64,000 nt of DNA from Accumulibacter jenkinsii (GCA_036625225.1 JAZKUF010000001.1:930001-994000); one strand, 5' to 3'; counted from the stretch's first letter, positions 1 to 9,181 are shown. Notes: a model not told the origin generated them from the letters alone. Numbers and translations are program-made.

Positions 1-168
1 ATCACCGAGACCGAGCCCGGCGTCCGGGGTGACACGGCGACCGGTGGCAGCAAGCCGGCCCGCCTGTCCACCGGCGCCACGGTCAAGGTGCCGCTGTTCA
101 TCAATCAGGGCGAAATCGTCAAGTGCGATACGCGCTCGGGCGAGTATGTGTCGCGCGTCAAGACCTGA
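1..168 (+). CDS. efp: Elongation factor P, C-terminal part (5' end outside window)
   Basis: The window opens inside a reading frame of 55 codons ending in TGA at 166-168. Its residues (TGGSKPARLSTGATVKVPLF, then the ending SGEYVSRVKT) match the C-terminal OB-fold of translation elongation factor P, which relieves ribosome stalling at polyproline. The modified loop residue lies upstream of the window and cannot be read. The next gene, epmA, encodes the ligase that lysylates EF-P, so this EF-P is probably the lysine type and not the rhamnosylated-arginine type seen in some other betaproteobacteria; that is inferred from context only. Confidence 0.93.
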   Translation: MTETEPGVRGDTATGGSKPARLSTGATVKVPLFINQGEIVKCDTRSGEYVSRVKT

Positions 169-244
169 TCCTTCCCCGCCACGCGACCCTCTTGAACCTT
201 TTGGGCCTTTTCGACCTTTTCGACCTTTTGCGATCCGGGGCGCG

Positions 245-1201
245 GTGAGCGAGCCCGCCTGGCAACCCGGCGCGCCGCTCGACCACCTGCGGCGACGCGC
301 GCAGATCGTCGCGCAGATCCGGGCCTACTTTGCGGGGCAGGCGGTGCTCGAAGTGGAAACGCCGCAGTTGTGCCCGGCGACGGTGACCGATCCCCACCTC
401 AAGAGCATCAGTGTCGCCGGCTACGGTTACCTGCAGACCTCGCCGGAATACGCCATGAAGCGCCTGCTGGCGGCGGGCAGTGGCGCCATCTACCAGATCG
501 CCCGGGTCTTTCGCGCCGATGAACTGGGCCGCCGGCACAGCCCCGAGTTCACTCTGCTCGAATGGTATCGCCCGGGTTTCACCGTGGCTCAGCTGATCGC
601 CGAGGTGGCTGCGATTGCCGCTCTCGCGCTCGGTGAACAGGTCAGCGTTTGCCACCGCTATCGCGATCTCTTCCGCACCCATCTCGCGCTCGATCCGCTG
701 ACCTGCAGCAACGACGCCCTGCGCACAGCGGCCGGCAGGCACCTCGATCTCTCCTTTGATGACGCCGATCGCGACACCTGGCTCGAATTGCTGATGAGCC
801 AGGTGATCGAACCGAAACTCGGCGTCGATGAGTTCACTTTTGTCGTTGACTACCCGCCCTCGCAGGCGGCCCTCGCCCGCCTGCGGCTGGACGCCGAAGG
901 CCAGACGGTGGCCTCGCGTTTCGAGCTCTACCATCGTGGCGTCGAACTCGCCAACGGCTATCACGAACTGCTTGACGCCGACGAGCAACAGGCGCGCTTT
1001 GCCACCGATCTGCGCGAGCGCGACAGGCTTGGCCTGCCGGCGATCCCGGTCGACACCCGCTTCCTCGCGGCGCTGCGCCACGGTCTGCCGGATTGCAGCG
1101 GGGTCGCACTCGGCCTGGACCGCCTGATCATGCTCGCCGTCGGTGCCGATTCACTGCAGGAGGTGGTGGCATTTCCGGTCAAGCCGAATGCGCCTGACTG
1201 A
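245..1201 (+). CDS. epmA: EF-P beta-lysine ligase EpmA (PoxA/GenX)
   Basis: A class II lysyl-tRNA-synthetase-like protein lacking the anticodon-binding domain; the family attaches (R)-beta-lysine to EF-P. The GTG at 245 gives 318 aa, close to the usual 325 aa. The frame stays open upstream to 29, but that part overlaps efp and encodes a low-complexity Pro/Arg/Phe stretch, so I reject it. Visible motifs are LQTSPEYAMKRLL, the motif 2 region RVFRADELGRRHSPEFTLLE, and a motif 3-like GVALGLDRLIML near the C-terminus. It follows efp by 76 bases, as substrate and modifying enzyme. EpmB (lysine 2,3-aminomutase), which makes the beta-lysine, is not in the window. Confidence 0.92.
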   Translation: MSEPAWQPGAPLDHLRRRAQIVAQIRAYFAGQAVLEVETPQLCPATVTDPHLKSISVAGYGYLQTSPEYAMKRLLAAGSGAIYQIARVFRADELGRRHSPEFTLLEWYRPGFTVAQLIAEVAAIAALALGEQVSVCHRYRDLFRTHLALDPLTCSNDALRTAAGRHLDLSFDDADRDTWLELLMSQVIEPKLGVDEFTFVVDYPPSQAALARLRLDAEGQTVASRFELYHRGVELANGYHELLDADEQQARFATDLRERDRLGLPAIPVDTRFLAALRHGLPDCSGVALGLDRLIMLAVGADSLQEVVAFPVKPNAPD

Positions 1202-1434
1202 CCCGACGCAGAGGGTGGACGTCAGCTTCGTCTGGTCGACGACGCAGGTATCGAATGAGGTTTCGGCGCCGAGGTATTGGCTACGCAAGCCCGCCTGAGT
1301 TATTCCGACACCCGGAACCCCGGCGTTCGCTTGCCTGAACACCCCTGCTGCCTGTCCGTGGCGGTGGGTGCGAGGGCGGGGCAGCTCCCGGACGACGGCA
1401 AGCGAAACGCGTCGCCGCCTGGTAAAGGAGTAGA

Positions 1435-1767
1435 ATGAGCGCCGTGACTGCCCTGCTTGTCCTGACCAATCTGCCCGATCGAGTGGCTGCCGAAGCGCTG
1501 GCCAGCGAACTCGTCGCGGCGCGGCTCGCCGCCTGCGTCAATGTGCTCGCCCCCTGCCGCTCGGTCTACCGCTGGCAAGGGGTGGTCGAGACCGCCGACG
1601 AGGTGCCGCTGCTGATCAAGACCAGCAGCGAACGCTACACCGCGCTCGCCGCGGCGATTCTCGAGCGTCACCCCTACACCCTGCCGGAAGTGATCGCGCT
1701 GCCCATCGTGCACGGGCTGCCCGAGTATCTCGCCTGGATTGCCAGCGCTACCGCGACCGACGACTGA
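1435..1767 (+). CDS. cutA: CutA family protein (divalent cation tolerance)
   Basis: A 110-aa protein with the CutA1 trimeric ferredoxin-like fold signature: a beta strand LLVLTNLPD, then LAACVNVLAPCRSVYRW, then VPLLIKTSSERY and HPYTLPEVIALPI. Members are small trimers linked genetically to copper and other divalent metal tolerance, with an unsettled biochemical role. The ATG at 1435 has a good AAAGGAG ribosome site. Only two bases separate its stop from dsbD, the same pairing as in enterobacteria, where cutA1 and dsbD (cutA2) are adjacent. The 233 bases upstream contain no convincing gene. Confidence 0.9.
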   Translation: MSAVTALLVLTNLPDRVAAEALASELVAARLAACVNVLAPCRSVYRWQGVVETADEVPLLIKTSSERYTALAAAILERHPYTLPEVIALPIVHGLPEYLAWIASATATDD

Positions 1768-1769
1768 TC

Positions 1770-3557
1770 ATGATCCGCTGGCTGTTCGCCGTCCTTTTTC
1801 TGTGCTGCGTGGGGGTGCACGCCGACGAGTTTCTCGACCCGGCTGTCGCCTTCAAACCTTCCGCCCGCGCGGTCGATGGCCAGACGATCGAAGTCCGTTT
1901 CGCGATCGCCCGCGACTACTATCTTTACCGCGACAAGTTTCGCTTCGCCGCCGAGCCGGCGACGGTACAGGTCGGCACCCCTGCCCTGCCGCCGGGCAAG
2001 GAAAAGGACGACGAGACCTTCGGCAGGGTCACCGTGTACTATGACGAGGCAATCATCCGCCTGCCGGTCGAGCGCAATAGTTCGGGTATGCTGCCGCTGA
2101 CCCTGAAGGTAACGTCACAGGGCTGCGCCGACGCCGGCCTCTGCTATCCGCCCCAGCAGCAGCGGCTCAGCGTGCAACTGCCCGATCCGGCGACGACCGC
2201 GCAGGTGTCTGACGACTCGCCGGGGACAAACGAGTCGGGACGCATCGCGCAATTGTTCCGCGATGCCGGTTTCTGGCTGCTGATCGGCAGCTTTTTCGGC
2301 TTCGGGCTGCTGCTCTCGCTGACCCCTTGCGTTTTCCCGATGATTCCGATCCTCTCGAGCATCATCGTCGGCTCCGGACGAGACGGCCATGGCGTGTCGC
2401 ATGCCCGCGGTTTTTCGCTTTCGCTCGCCTACGTGCTCGGCATGGCGGTCACCTACGCTGCCGCCGGCGTCGCTGCCGGGCTGACCGGCACCCTGCTCGC
2501 GGCGACCTTGCAGAACGGCTGGGTCCTCGGGGGCTTTGCCGCCGTTTTCATCGCACTGTCGCTGTCGATGTTCGGTTTCTACGAACTGCAACTCCCTACC
2601 TTCCTGCAGAGCAGGGTGTCGGAAGAGGCCAGCCACATCCGGGGCGGCTCGCTGCCCGGCGTCGCGGCGATGGGCGCGCTGTCGGCGATCATCGTCGGCC
2701 CCTGCGTCGCCGCGCCGCTGGCCGGCGCGCTGCTTTACATCAGCCAGTCCGGCGACGCCGTCCTCGGCGGTGCGGCACTGTTCGTGATGGGACTCGGCAT
2801 GGGGGCACCGCTCCTGGCGGTCGGTGCTTCGGCCGGGACCCTGCTGCCGAGATCGGGGCCATGGATGGAGGCGATCAAGAAGGCTTTCGGCGTCATCCTG
2901 CTGGCGACCGCCGTCTGGCTCGTTTCGCCGCTGCTGCCGGTGTTCGTCCAGATGCTCGCCTGGGCGCTGCTCCTGATCCTGCCGGCAATCTACCTGCATG
3001 CGCTCGACCCGCTGCCGCCCCACGCCCGCGGCTGGCAGCGTTTCTGGAAGGGAATCGGTATCGTCATGCTGCTCTGCGGCGCGGCGATGCTGCTCGGCAC
3101 GCTCGCCGGATCGCGTGACCCGCTGCAACCGCTGTCGGTCCTGCGCAGTGGCGCGGCGAACAGCGAAGCGCGCTCACTGCCCTTCACCCGCGTGCGCTCG
3201 CTCGCCGACCTCGAAGACCGGATGGCGGCGGCAGGCCGGCCGGTCCTGCTCGATTTCTACGCCGACTGGTGCGTTTCATGCAAGGAGATGGAGCGTTTCA
3301 CCTTCACCGATGCAAGGGTGCAGGCAAGTCTCGCCGGCTGGACCCTGCTGCAGGCCGACGTCACCGCCAACGCGGCCGACGACCAGGCGCTGCTGCAGCG
3401 TTTCAGGCTCTATGGTCCGCCCGCAATCCTTTTTTTCGACCACCGCGGCAAGGAGATCGACGGGGTGCGGGTGATCGGTTTCCAGTCCGCCGACGAATTC
3501 CTGAACCTGTTGTCGCAGCTTGGGCCGCGCGCCTCGGCCGCTTCTCCCTTACTGTAA
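1770..3557 (+). CDS. dsbD: Thiol:disulfide interchange protein DsbD
   Basis: An inner-membrane electron conduit that passes reducing power from cytoplasmic thioredoxin to periplasmic thiol proteins (DsbC, DsbG, cytochrome c maturation). All three redox modules are visible in 595 aa. After a signal peptide comes the periplasmic nDsbD domain with Cys119 and Cys125 (GCADAGLCYPP). The eight-helix membrane domain follows, with Cys187 (LTPCVFPM) and Cys312 (VGPCVAAP). The C-terminal thioredoxin-like domain has WCVSC at Cys501/Cys504. Co-transcription with cutA is likely. The last 9 bases overlap the convergent gene at 3549-4868. Confidence 0.96.
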   Translation: MIRWLFAVLFLCCVGVHADEFLDPAVAFKPSARAVDGQTIEVRFAIARDYYLYRDKFRFAAEPATVQVGTPALPPGKEKDDETFGRVTVYYDEAIIRLPVERNSSGMLPLTLKVTSQGCADAGLCYPPQQQRLSVQLPDPATTAQVSDDSPGTNESGRIAQLFRDAGFWLLIGSFFGFGLLLSLTPCVFPMIPILSSIIVGSGRDGHGVSHARGFSLSLAYVLGMAVTYAAAGVAAGLTGTLLAATLQNGWVLGGFAAVFIALSLSMFGFYELQLPTFLQSRVSEEASHIRGGSLPGVAAMGALSAIIVGPCVAAPLAGALLYISQSGDAVLGGAALFVMGLGMGAPLLAVGASAGTLLPRSGPWMEAIKKAFGVILLATAVWLVSPLLPVFVQMLAWALLLILPAIYLHALDPLPPHARGWQRFWKGIGIVMLLCGAAMLLGTLAGSRDPLQPLSVLRSGAANSEARSLPFTRVRSLADLEDRMAAAGRPVLLDFYADWCVSCKEMERFTFTDARVQASLAGWTLLQADVTANAADDQALLQRFRLYGPPAILFFDHRGKEIDGVRVIGFQSADEFLNLLSQLGPRASAASPLL

Positions 3558-4868
3558 GGCGCCGGCGGTCAGCGCCTTTCCGGCAGGCAGCGGACGCTTG
3601 CCAAGCGGTGGGCGGAATTCCGCCGTGGGCGCCAGACTCTGCTCACCGACCACGCCCGGATGCCTGGCCTGACCGCGCAGCGGCGAGTTCTGCGGCAAGG
3701 CATAGAGCGGTCCATCGGGCGCGAGCAGCAGGGCCCGGTCGACTTTCTGATTGCCCTCATGACGACCCGCGGCCTGCGGCGTGAAGGCTCCCGGTCCGAC
3801 AAGCAGGTTGTTGATCGCCCAGACTTCGCTTGCCGGCGGCAGGCGGTCGGCCCAGAAGCGCAGGAAGCGGCCGTCGAGCCGGTCGTCGACCAGCGTGTTG
3901 TGCACCAGATAGAGGGCGTTCTCCGGCCAGCGCTGGCCCTCGGCGCCATAGGAGACGAGATCCCGATTGTCGGTCGTCGCACTCTGGCCGATGATGTTGC
4001 CGATCACCCACGCCAGGCCGCCGTTCGGGAACTCGAGTTCGTAGGACGCCCTGCCGCCGGCCCCGTCGACGATCAGGTTGTAGCGGATCCAGCTTTCGCG
4101 GGCACGCGACTTGATCAGGTGGCCAAGGAAGCCCTGCCCGAAGCGGCTGCCGCTGACGCTCAGGCGCGCGATCGCCCCGGCATAGAGGAGATGGTGCAAG
4201 CCGCCGGCGTGGGTCGGGGCCTCGCCAAACTGGCTGTCTTCGACCTCGAGCACGGTGTCGGCGATGTTGCCGGTCAGGATGCCCATCTCGTTGTCGAAGA
4301 AGCCGCAGCCGACGACTCTGAGGCGTCCGCGTTCGAGGCGAATCCCGGCACCGTTGCCCGCCGGAACACGCGTGCCGCGAAACTCGATGTTCTCGATCAG
4401 CATGTCGGCGTTGCGAACGACCCAGAGCGCCTTGCCTTCGGCACTGTCACCGTCGGCCACCAGCAGCGGGCGCTGGCCGCGGCCACGGACCGTCAGTCGC
4501 TTCTGCAGCCAGACCACTGCCTGCCGGCGATACTCACCGGGCAGGATCTCGATGGTGTCGCCGTCTTGCGCGATGCGCGCCGCTTCGGTGATGCTCTGGA
4601 TCGCTTGCCGCGGCCCGACGACGAGGGTTCTGCCACTCGCCACAGGTTCGCGCGGCCCCGTGCTGCGGCTTGCCGGTGAGCCGCCAGCGGCGGCCGATGA
4701 CCCCATCCCGGCGGTAGTCGGCGGCTCCCGCAGCACCTCGATCCGGCCTTCTGCGTTGCGCCGCAGCAAACCCATTTCAGCAGGGGGCGCAGGCAGCGTC
4801 CCGGCCAACCCGCTCGCGATGAAGCCGCTCAGCAGCAGCGAAGCGGCGAGGCATCCTCTCCAGTTCAT
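3549..4868 (-). CDS. Exported right-handed beta-helix protein
   Basis: A 439-aa protein with a clear signal peptide (MNWRGCLAASLLLSGF, cleavage probably near AGTLPAPP). After a Pro/Ser/Ala-rich linker it has repeats typical of pectate-lyase-like parallel beta-helices: AIQSITEAARIAQDGDTIEILPGEYRR-type start, then short strands such as ADMLIENIEFRGTRV, GIRLERGRLRVVGCGFFDNE and VLEVEDSQF. The ATG at 4868 is preceded by GGGAGA; a TTG six codons upstream is less likely. No catalytic residues can be assigned. It may be a carbohydrate-binding or degrading surface or periplasmic protein. It overlaps the convergent dsbD by 9 bases. Confidence 0.75.
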   Translation of the reverse strand: MNWRGCLAASLLLSGFIASGLAGTLPAPPAEMGLLRRNAEGRIEVLREPPTTAGMGSSAAAGGSPASRSTGPREPVASGRTLVVGPRQAIQSITEAARIAQDGDTIEILPGEYRRQAVVWLQKRLTVRGRGQRPLLVADGDSAEGKALWVVRNADMLIENIEFRGTRVPAGNGAGIRLERGRLRVVGCGFFDNEMGILTGNIADTVLEVEDSQFGEAPTHAGGLHHLLYAGAIARLSVSGSRFGQGFLGHLIKSRARESWIRYNLIVDGAGGRASYELEFPNGGLAWVIGNIIGQSATTDNRDLVSYGAEGQRWPENALYLVHNTLVDDRLDGRFLRFWADRLPPASEVWAINNLLVGPGAFTPQAAGRHEGNQKVDRALLLAPDGPLYALPQNSPLRGQARHPGVVGEQSLAPTAEFRPPLGKRPLPAGKALTAGALQ

Positions 4869-4964
4869 CTCATTTCTCCCTGGCAAACGGCAGCGGGTTC
4901 GTTCGGCCGCCCGGTGCTACAATGATGCCCCTTTTCTGCACCTGATCATCAGGGGGTCGGTCCC

Positions 4965-6338
4965 GTGAACGAAGAAACCAGGCCGCTGGCCCCGGAAATG
5001 CTGCAAAAGCGGCTCGCCGAAGTGCACCTCACCGAGGTCCGTTCATTGCTTTCGCTGCAGAAACTGGTGGAAGACCTCGTGCGCGAGCAGGCAAGCGCTG
5101 ATCAGGATGACGTAGACGGGGAACTTCAGCAACAGTACCGCAAGGAACTGCGACAGAAACTCCAGCGCATGCCGCCGCAGGAAATCGCCTACATTCTCGA
5201 ATCGCTCGATGCCCAGGAACGCCTGATCGTCTGGAACGAGGTCAAGGAAGGCGCCGACCCGATCCTTGCCCTGCTTTCCGACGATGTCCTCGAGGAGTTG
5301 ATCGACGACAGTCACTACCACAACGAAAAAACGGCCGTCACCGCATTTGAAATGCAGAACGGCCGGCTGCGCCAGATTGCCGTCAGCGGCCCCGAGGATC
5401 TGAACGGGGTCGAGCCGATCTGGGTGGACCTCATCGCGCCGACGAAAAAGATTCGCGCCTGGGTCGGCAAGCGCTTCGATGTCGACCTGCCTGACCCCGG
5501 CAGCCTGACCGATATCGAAGCGAGCGCGCGCTTCTATGTGGACGAAGAGGGTCACACCCATCTGCACTCGGATTTCCTGCTCGACACGCGCGAGGAATCG
5601 CGCAACGTTCCGGTGGCATTGATCCTCCAGAACGATGTTCTGTTCACCGTGCGCAGCGCGGAGTTGCCGGTGTTTCGCCTGCAGCGGGCACGCGCGCGCA
5701 CCCGCCCCGGTTATGTCAGCAACGGCACCGACGTTCTGATGGATCTCTACGCGGCCGACGTCGAATATTCCGCGAATGCGCTCGAAGACGTCTATGGCGA
5801 ACTCGATCGGGTCGGCCGTCAGGTGTTGCGCTCGCATACCACCGATCAGGAGGCGTCAAAGATCCTGACCGCGATTGCCGAAGCCGAGGACCTCAACGGC
5901 CGGACGCGGCGCAGCGTCCTCGATACCCGGCGAGCGCTGTCCTTTCTGCTGCGCGGCAAATTCCTCTCCGACGCGCAACACAACGACGTTCGCGAAATCC
6001 TGCGCGACATCGAATCGCTCGACGGTCACACCGCTTTTCTCTTCAACAAGATCAACTTCCTGATGGACGCCACCGACAGCGCGATCAACATCAACCAGAA
6101 CAAGGACATCAAGCGCCTGACCGTGCTCAGCGTCATCTTCATGCCGATCAACGTCGTGGCCGGCATGGGCGGCATGTCCGAGTTCAGCATGATGACCGAG
6201 GGCGTCCCCTGGCCGCTCGCCTACTCGCTGCTGGTCGTCGCGATGGTCATGATCGGCGCCCTGACCTACTACGGGCTGCGCCTCTTCGAGCGCCGCAGCG
6301 CCCACATCAGGCAAGCCGCCAACCGCCGGGCCGAGTGA
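4965..6338 (+). CDS. CorA-family divalent cation transporter with atypical GMG motif
   Basis: A 457-aa protein with a GTG start after AGGGGGT. Residues about 60-110 resemble the MgtE N-terminal helical repeat (PPQEIAYILESLDAQERLIVW). The middle is a CorA-like soluble funnel ending in a long helix (DTRRALSFLLRGKFL, then HTAFLFNKINFLMDATDSAI). Two C-terminal membrane helices follow: LTVLSVIFMPINVVAG and PLAYSLLVVAMVMIGALTYY. The usual Gly-Met-Asn selectivity motif at the end of the first helix reads GMGGMSEF (Gly400-Met401-Gly402), so the asparagine is absent. Family membership is clear from the membrane architecture; ion selectivity is not. Stands alone between two minus-strand genes. A TACAAT hexamer at 4918-4923 could be its -10. 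Confidence 0.85.
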   Translation: MNEETRPLAPEMLQKRLAEVHLTEVRSLLSLQKLVEDLVREQASADQDDVDGELQQQYRKELRQKLQRMPPQEIAYILESLDAQERLIVWNEVKEGADPILALLSDDVLEELIDDSHYHNEKTAVTAFEMQNGRLRQIAVSGPEDLNGVEPIWVDLIAPTKKIRAWVGKRFDVDLPDPGSLTDIEASARFYVDEEGHTHLHSDFLLDTREESRNVPVALILQNDVLFTVRSAELPVFRLQRARARTRPGYVSNGTDVLMDLYAADVEYSANALEDVYGELDRVGRQVLRSHTTDQEASKILTAIAEAEDLNGRTRRSVLDTRRALSFLLRGKFLSDAQHNDVREILRDIESLDGHTAFLFNKINFLMDATDSAININQNKDIKRLTVLSVIFMPINVVAGMGGMSEFSMMTEGVPWPLAYSLLVVAMVMIGALTYYGLRLFERRSAHIRQAANRRAE

Positions 6339-6364
6339 TTGAGTCCCCTGCCTGGCAGACCTCC

Positions 6365-7645
6365 TTACCAGGCGCTGAAGACGGCTTCGGCGGCAGCGAG
6401 GGTGGCGGCGATGTCGCTTTCGCCATGGGCTGCCGAAACGAAGCCGGCTTCGAAGGGCGATGGCGCAAAGTAGTGGCCGGCGTCGAGCATGGCGTGGAAG
6501 AAACGGTTGAAGGCGTCCTTGTCACAGCTCATCACTTCGCTGTAGGTCTGCGGGCAGGTGGGGCGAAAGTAGACGCCGAACATGCCGCCGATCGACTGCG
6601 CAGAGAAGGGCACGCCGTGCCGCTGCGCGACCGCCACCAGGCCGTCGGTGAGCTGGCGGGTCCGCTGCGTCAGCGCGCTGTAGAAACCGTCGGCCTGCAG
6701 TAGCTGCAGCGTCGCCAGGCCGGCAGCCACCGCCACCGGATTGCCGGACAGGGTGCCGGCCTGGTAGACCGGGCCGAGCGGCGCAATCCTCGCCATGATC
6801 TCGCGCCGGCCACCAAAGGCACCGACCGGCATGCCGCCGCCGATCACCTTGCCGAGGGTGGTCAGATCCGGTGTCACGCCATAGAGGCCCTGTGCGCCGC
6901 GCGGGCCGACGCGAAAACCGGTCATCACCTCGTCGAAAATCAGCACCGCCGCGTGGCGGCTGCACAACTCGCGCATGCTCTGGAGAAAAGCGGGCTGTGG
7001 CGCGATCAGGTTCATGTTGCCGGCCACCGCCTCGACGATGACGGCAGCGATTCGCGGCCCATGCTCGGCAAAAGCGGCTTCGAGTCCGGCGCTGTCGTTG
7101 TAGTCGAGAACCAGGGTGTGTCGGGCGAGATCGGCGGGAACGCCAGCCGAACTCGGATTGCCGAAAGTCAGCATCCCCGAGCCGGCCTTCACCAGCAGGC
7201 TGTCCGAATGGCCGTGATAGCAGCCTTCGAACTTGATCAGCAGATCGCGCCCGGTGAAGCCGCGCGCCAGGCGGATCGCGCTCATCGTCGCTTCGGTCCC
7301 GGAGCTCACCAGGCGGACCATTTCGAGCGAGGGCAGCAAGGTGCACAGGAGCTCGGCCATCTCGACCTCGCTCTCGGTCGGCGCACCGAAGGAGAGCCCG
7401 TGCGCGGCGGCCTGCTGGACGGCGGCGACCACCTGCGGCTGAGCATGGCCCAGGATCAGCGGTCCCCACGAACCGACGTAATCGAGATAGGTCCGGCCAT
7501 CGGCATCGGTGACGCGGGCACCTGCCCCGGCGGCGAAAAAGCGCGGCGTCCCGCCGACCGACCGAAAGGCTCTGACCGGCGAGTTGACACCCCCCGGGAT
7601 GTGTCGCTGGGCGCGCTCAAAGAGTTGCTGATTGCGGGAACTCAC
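6365..7645 (-). CDS. hemL: Glutamate-1-semialdehyde 2,1-aminomutase
   Basis: A PLP enzyme of the C5 tetrapyrrole route that converts glutamate-1-semialdehyde to 5-aminolevulinate. The 426 aa match the family length. Diagnostic segments are the start SSRNQQLFERAQRHIPGGVN, the PLP-pocket ALIFDEV-type segment (here VLIFDEVMTGFRVG), and the lysine-bearing TTLGKVIGGGMPVGAFGG. The start is GTG at 7645, and its GTGA overlaps the thiE stop by 4 bases, so translation is probably coupled. It is last in a thiD-thiE-hemL unit. Confidence 0.97.
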   Translation of the reverse strand: MSSRNQQLFERAQRHIPGGVNSPVRAFRSVGGTPRFFAAGAGARVTDADGRTYLDYVGSWGPLILGHAQPQVVAAVQQAAAHGLSFGAPTESEVEMAELLCTLLPSLEMVRLVSSGTEATMSAIRLARGFTGRDLLIKFEGCYHGHSDSLLVKAGSGMLTFGNPSSAGVPADLARHTLVLDYNDSAGLEAAFAEHGPRIAAVIVEAVAGNMNLIAPQPAFLQSMRELCSRHAAVLIFDEVMTGFRVGPRGAQGLYGVTPDLTTLGKVIGGGMPVGAFGGRREIMARIAPLGPVYQAGTLSGNPVAVAAGLATLQLLQADGFYSALTQRTRQLTDGLVAVAQRHGVPFSAQSIGGMFGVYFRPTCPQTYSEVMSCDKDAFNRFFHAMLDAGHYFAPSPFEAGFVSAAHGESDIAATLAAAEAVFSAW

Positions 7646-8298
7646 GCGTTTTTTTCCTCGAACAGTTGGTGAAAGGCCGCCGCGCGTACCGCCACATCGG
7701 GCGCCTCGAAAAGATCACTGATCACCGCCAGGAGGTCGGCACCGGCGGCGAGCAGCGGGGCGGCGTTGTCTACGCGCAGGCCGCCGATGGCACAGCTCGG
7801 CAGCCGCAATTCGGCGCGACAGCGGGTAAACAGCGAGAGCGGCGCGAGCGCCGCAAGAGGCTTGGTCGACGAGCGATGGACGGCGCCAAAGGCAACGTAA
7901 TCGGCCCCCGCCGCAGCGGCCGCGCGGGCGCGGTCGAAGTCGGCATAGCACGAGGCACCGAGCAGGCAACCGGGCGAGAGCGCCCGCCGCGCCGCCAGTA
8001 GATCGCCATCGGCGGCGCCCAGATGCACGCCGTCGGCGTGCACTGCGAGCGCCAGGGCGAGATCGTCATTGATCAGCAGGCGGGCGCCGTAGGCCCGGCA
8101 GAGGAGCAGCAGGGCGCGCGCGGTTTCGCCACGGTGCGCCTCATCGCGGCGCTTGTCGCGGTACTGGACGAAGGCCGCGCCCCCCTGCAGCGCAGCCCCG
8201 ACCCGAGCCAGCAGCAACTCCCCCGCAAGGCCTTCCGGGGTAATCGCGTAGAGCCCGCGCAGCGGCGGCGAAAGTGCTTCGGTGAGCGCTTCGGTCAT
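7642..8298 (-). CDS. thiE: Thiamine-phosphate synthase
   Basis: Joins HMP pyrophosphate to the thiazole phosphate to form thiamine phosphate. TIM-barrel markers are LYAITPEG, VQYRDKR, LLINDDLALALAVHADGVHLG, YVAFGAVHRSSTK and AIGGLRVDN. The ATG at 8298 gives 218 aa, near the usual 210, and sits 4 bases past the thiD stop. The open frame continues upstream to 8589 only as a shadow of thiD. The first residues form an imperfect repeat (MTEALTEAL) from a 12-base DNA repeat around 8276-8312, so the exact start could lie a few codons further in. Confidence 0.93.
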   Translation of the reverse strand: MTEALTEALSPPLRGLYAITPEGLAGELLLARVGAALQGGAAFVQYRDKRRDEAHRGETARALLLLCRAYGARLLINDDLALALAVHADGVHLGAADGDLLAARRALSPGCLLGASCYADFDRARAAAAAGADYVAFGAVHRSSTKPLAALAPLSLFTRCRAELRLPSCAIGGLRVDNAAPLLAAGADLLAVISDLFEAPDVAVRAAAFHQLFEEKNA

Positions 8299-8302
8299 CG
8301 CT

Positions 8303-9154
8303 TCAGTCAGCGCCGGCGGCGTGGCGAGCGCGGGTCCGGAAGAAGCGATCGGGGATGAATTGACCCCGCCCCGGCCGGAAGCCCGCCGCCAGCGACTGCC
8401 AGGTGTATTCCTGAGCCACCCGGACGGCTTGGTCGACCTCGCGGCCCATGGCCAACTGGGCGGCGATGGCCGAGGCCAGCGTGCAACCCGAACCATGGTA
8501 GCTGCCGGGCAGACGGTCCCAGGCATCGCTGCGCAGCAGACCGGCCCCCTGGCGATAGAGCTGGTTGACCACGCGCAGCGTATCGGCATGGGTGCCGGTG
8601 ACCAGGACGTACTGGCAACCGAAGTCGAGCAGCCGCAGTCCCAGGTCGGCCGCGGGCAAACGCCGATGAGCGTCGCCGGTCGCCTCCTCGTCCAACAGCC
8701 GGCGTGCTTCGGGCAGATTCGGCGTCAGCACCCGGGTCAGCGGCATCAGCAGCTCGCGCAGGCCGCTGATCATCTCCCCGTCGGCGAGCGGATCGCCCCG
8801 TCCCGAAGCGAGAACGGGGTCGAGGACCAGCGGGATGGCGGGATGATCGGCGACGATTCTGGCGATCGCCCGGATGTTGTCGATGCTGCCGAGCAGGCCG
8901 ACCTTGAAGGCGGCGACCGGCAGGTCGTCGAGCAGCATCCTCGCCTGGGCCTCGACATCAGAGGCATCAATGGCCCGGATGCTGCCCACGCCAACGGTGT
9001 CCTGCACGGTCAGCGCCGTCGTCACCGACAGCGGATGGCAGCCGAGCGCCGACAGGGTCATCAGGTCGGCCTGCAGGCCGGCCCCCCCGGAGGGGTCACT
9101 GGCCGCGAAGGTGAGCACGAGGGGCGGCGATGGCGAAGCGGGGTGTGAGTTCAT
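8303..9154 (-). CDS. thiD: Hydroxymethylpyrimidine/phosphomethylpyrimidine kinase
   Basis: Phosphorylates HMP and HMP-phosphate in thiamine synthesis. The ribokinase-like fold is recognised from VLTFAASDPSGGAGLQADL at the N-terminus, TALTVQDT, VLDPVLASGRGDPL and the anion-hole segment DRLPGSYHGSGCTLASAIAA near residues 215-235. Length is 283 aa, with an ATG start at 9154. First gene of thiD-thiE-hemL, divergent from rubredoxin with 92 bases between the starts. The rest of the thiamine pathway (thiC, thiG, thiS) is not in this window. Confidence 0.95.
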   Translation of the reverse strand: MNSHPASPSPPLVLTFAASDPSGGAGLQADLMTLSALGCHPLSVTTALTVQDTVGVGSIRAIDASDVEAQARMLLDDLPVAAFKVGLLGSIDNIRAIARIVADHPAIPLVLDPVLASGRGDPLADGEMISGLRELLMPLTRVLTPNLPEARRLLDEEATGDAHRRLPAADLGLRLLDFGCQYVLVTGTHADTLRVVNQLYRQGAGLLRSDAWDRLPGSYHGSGCTLASAIAAQLAMGREVDQAVRVAQEYTWQSLAAGFRPGRGQFIPDRFFRTRARHAAGAD

Positions 9155-9181
9155 GAGCGCGGCGCGGGGTCAGGAAAAACT

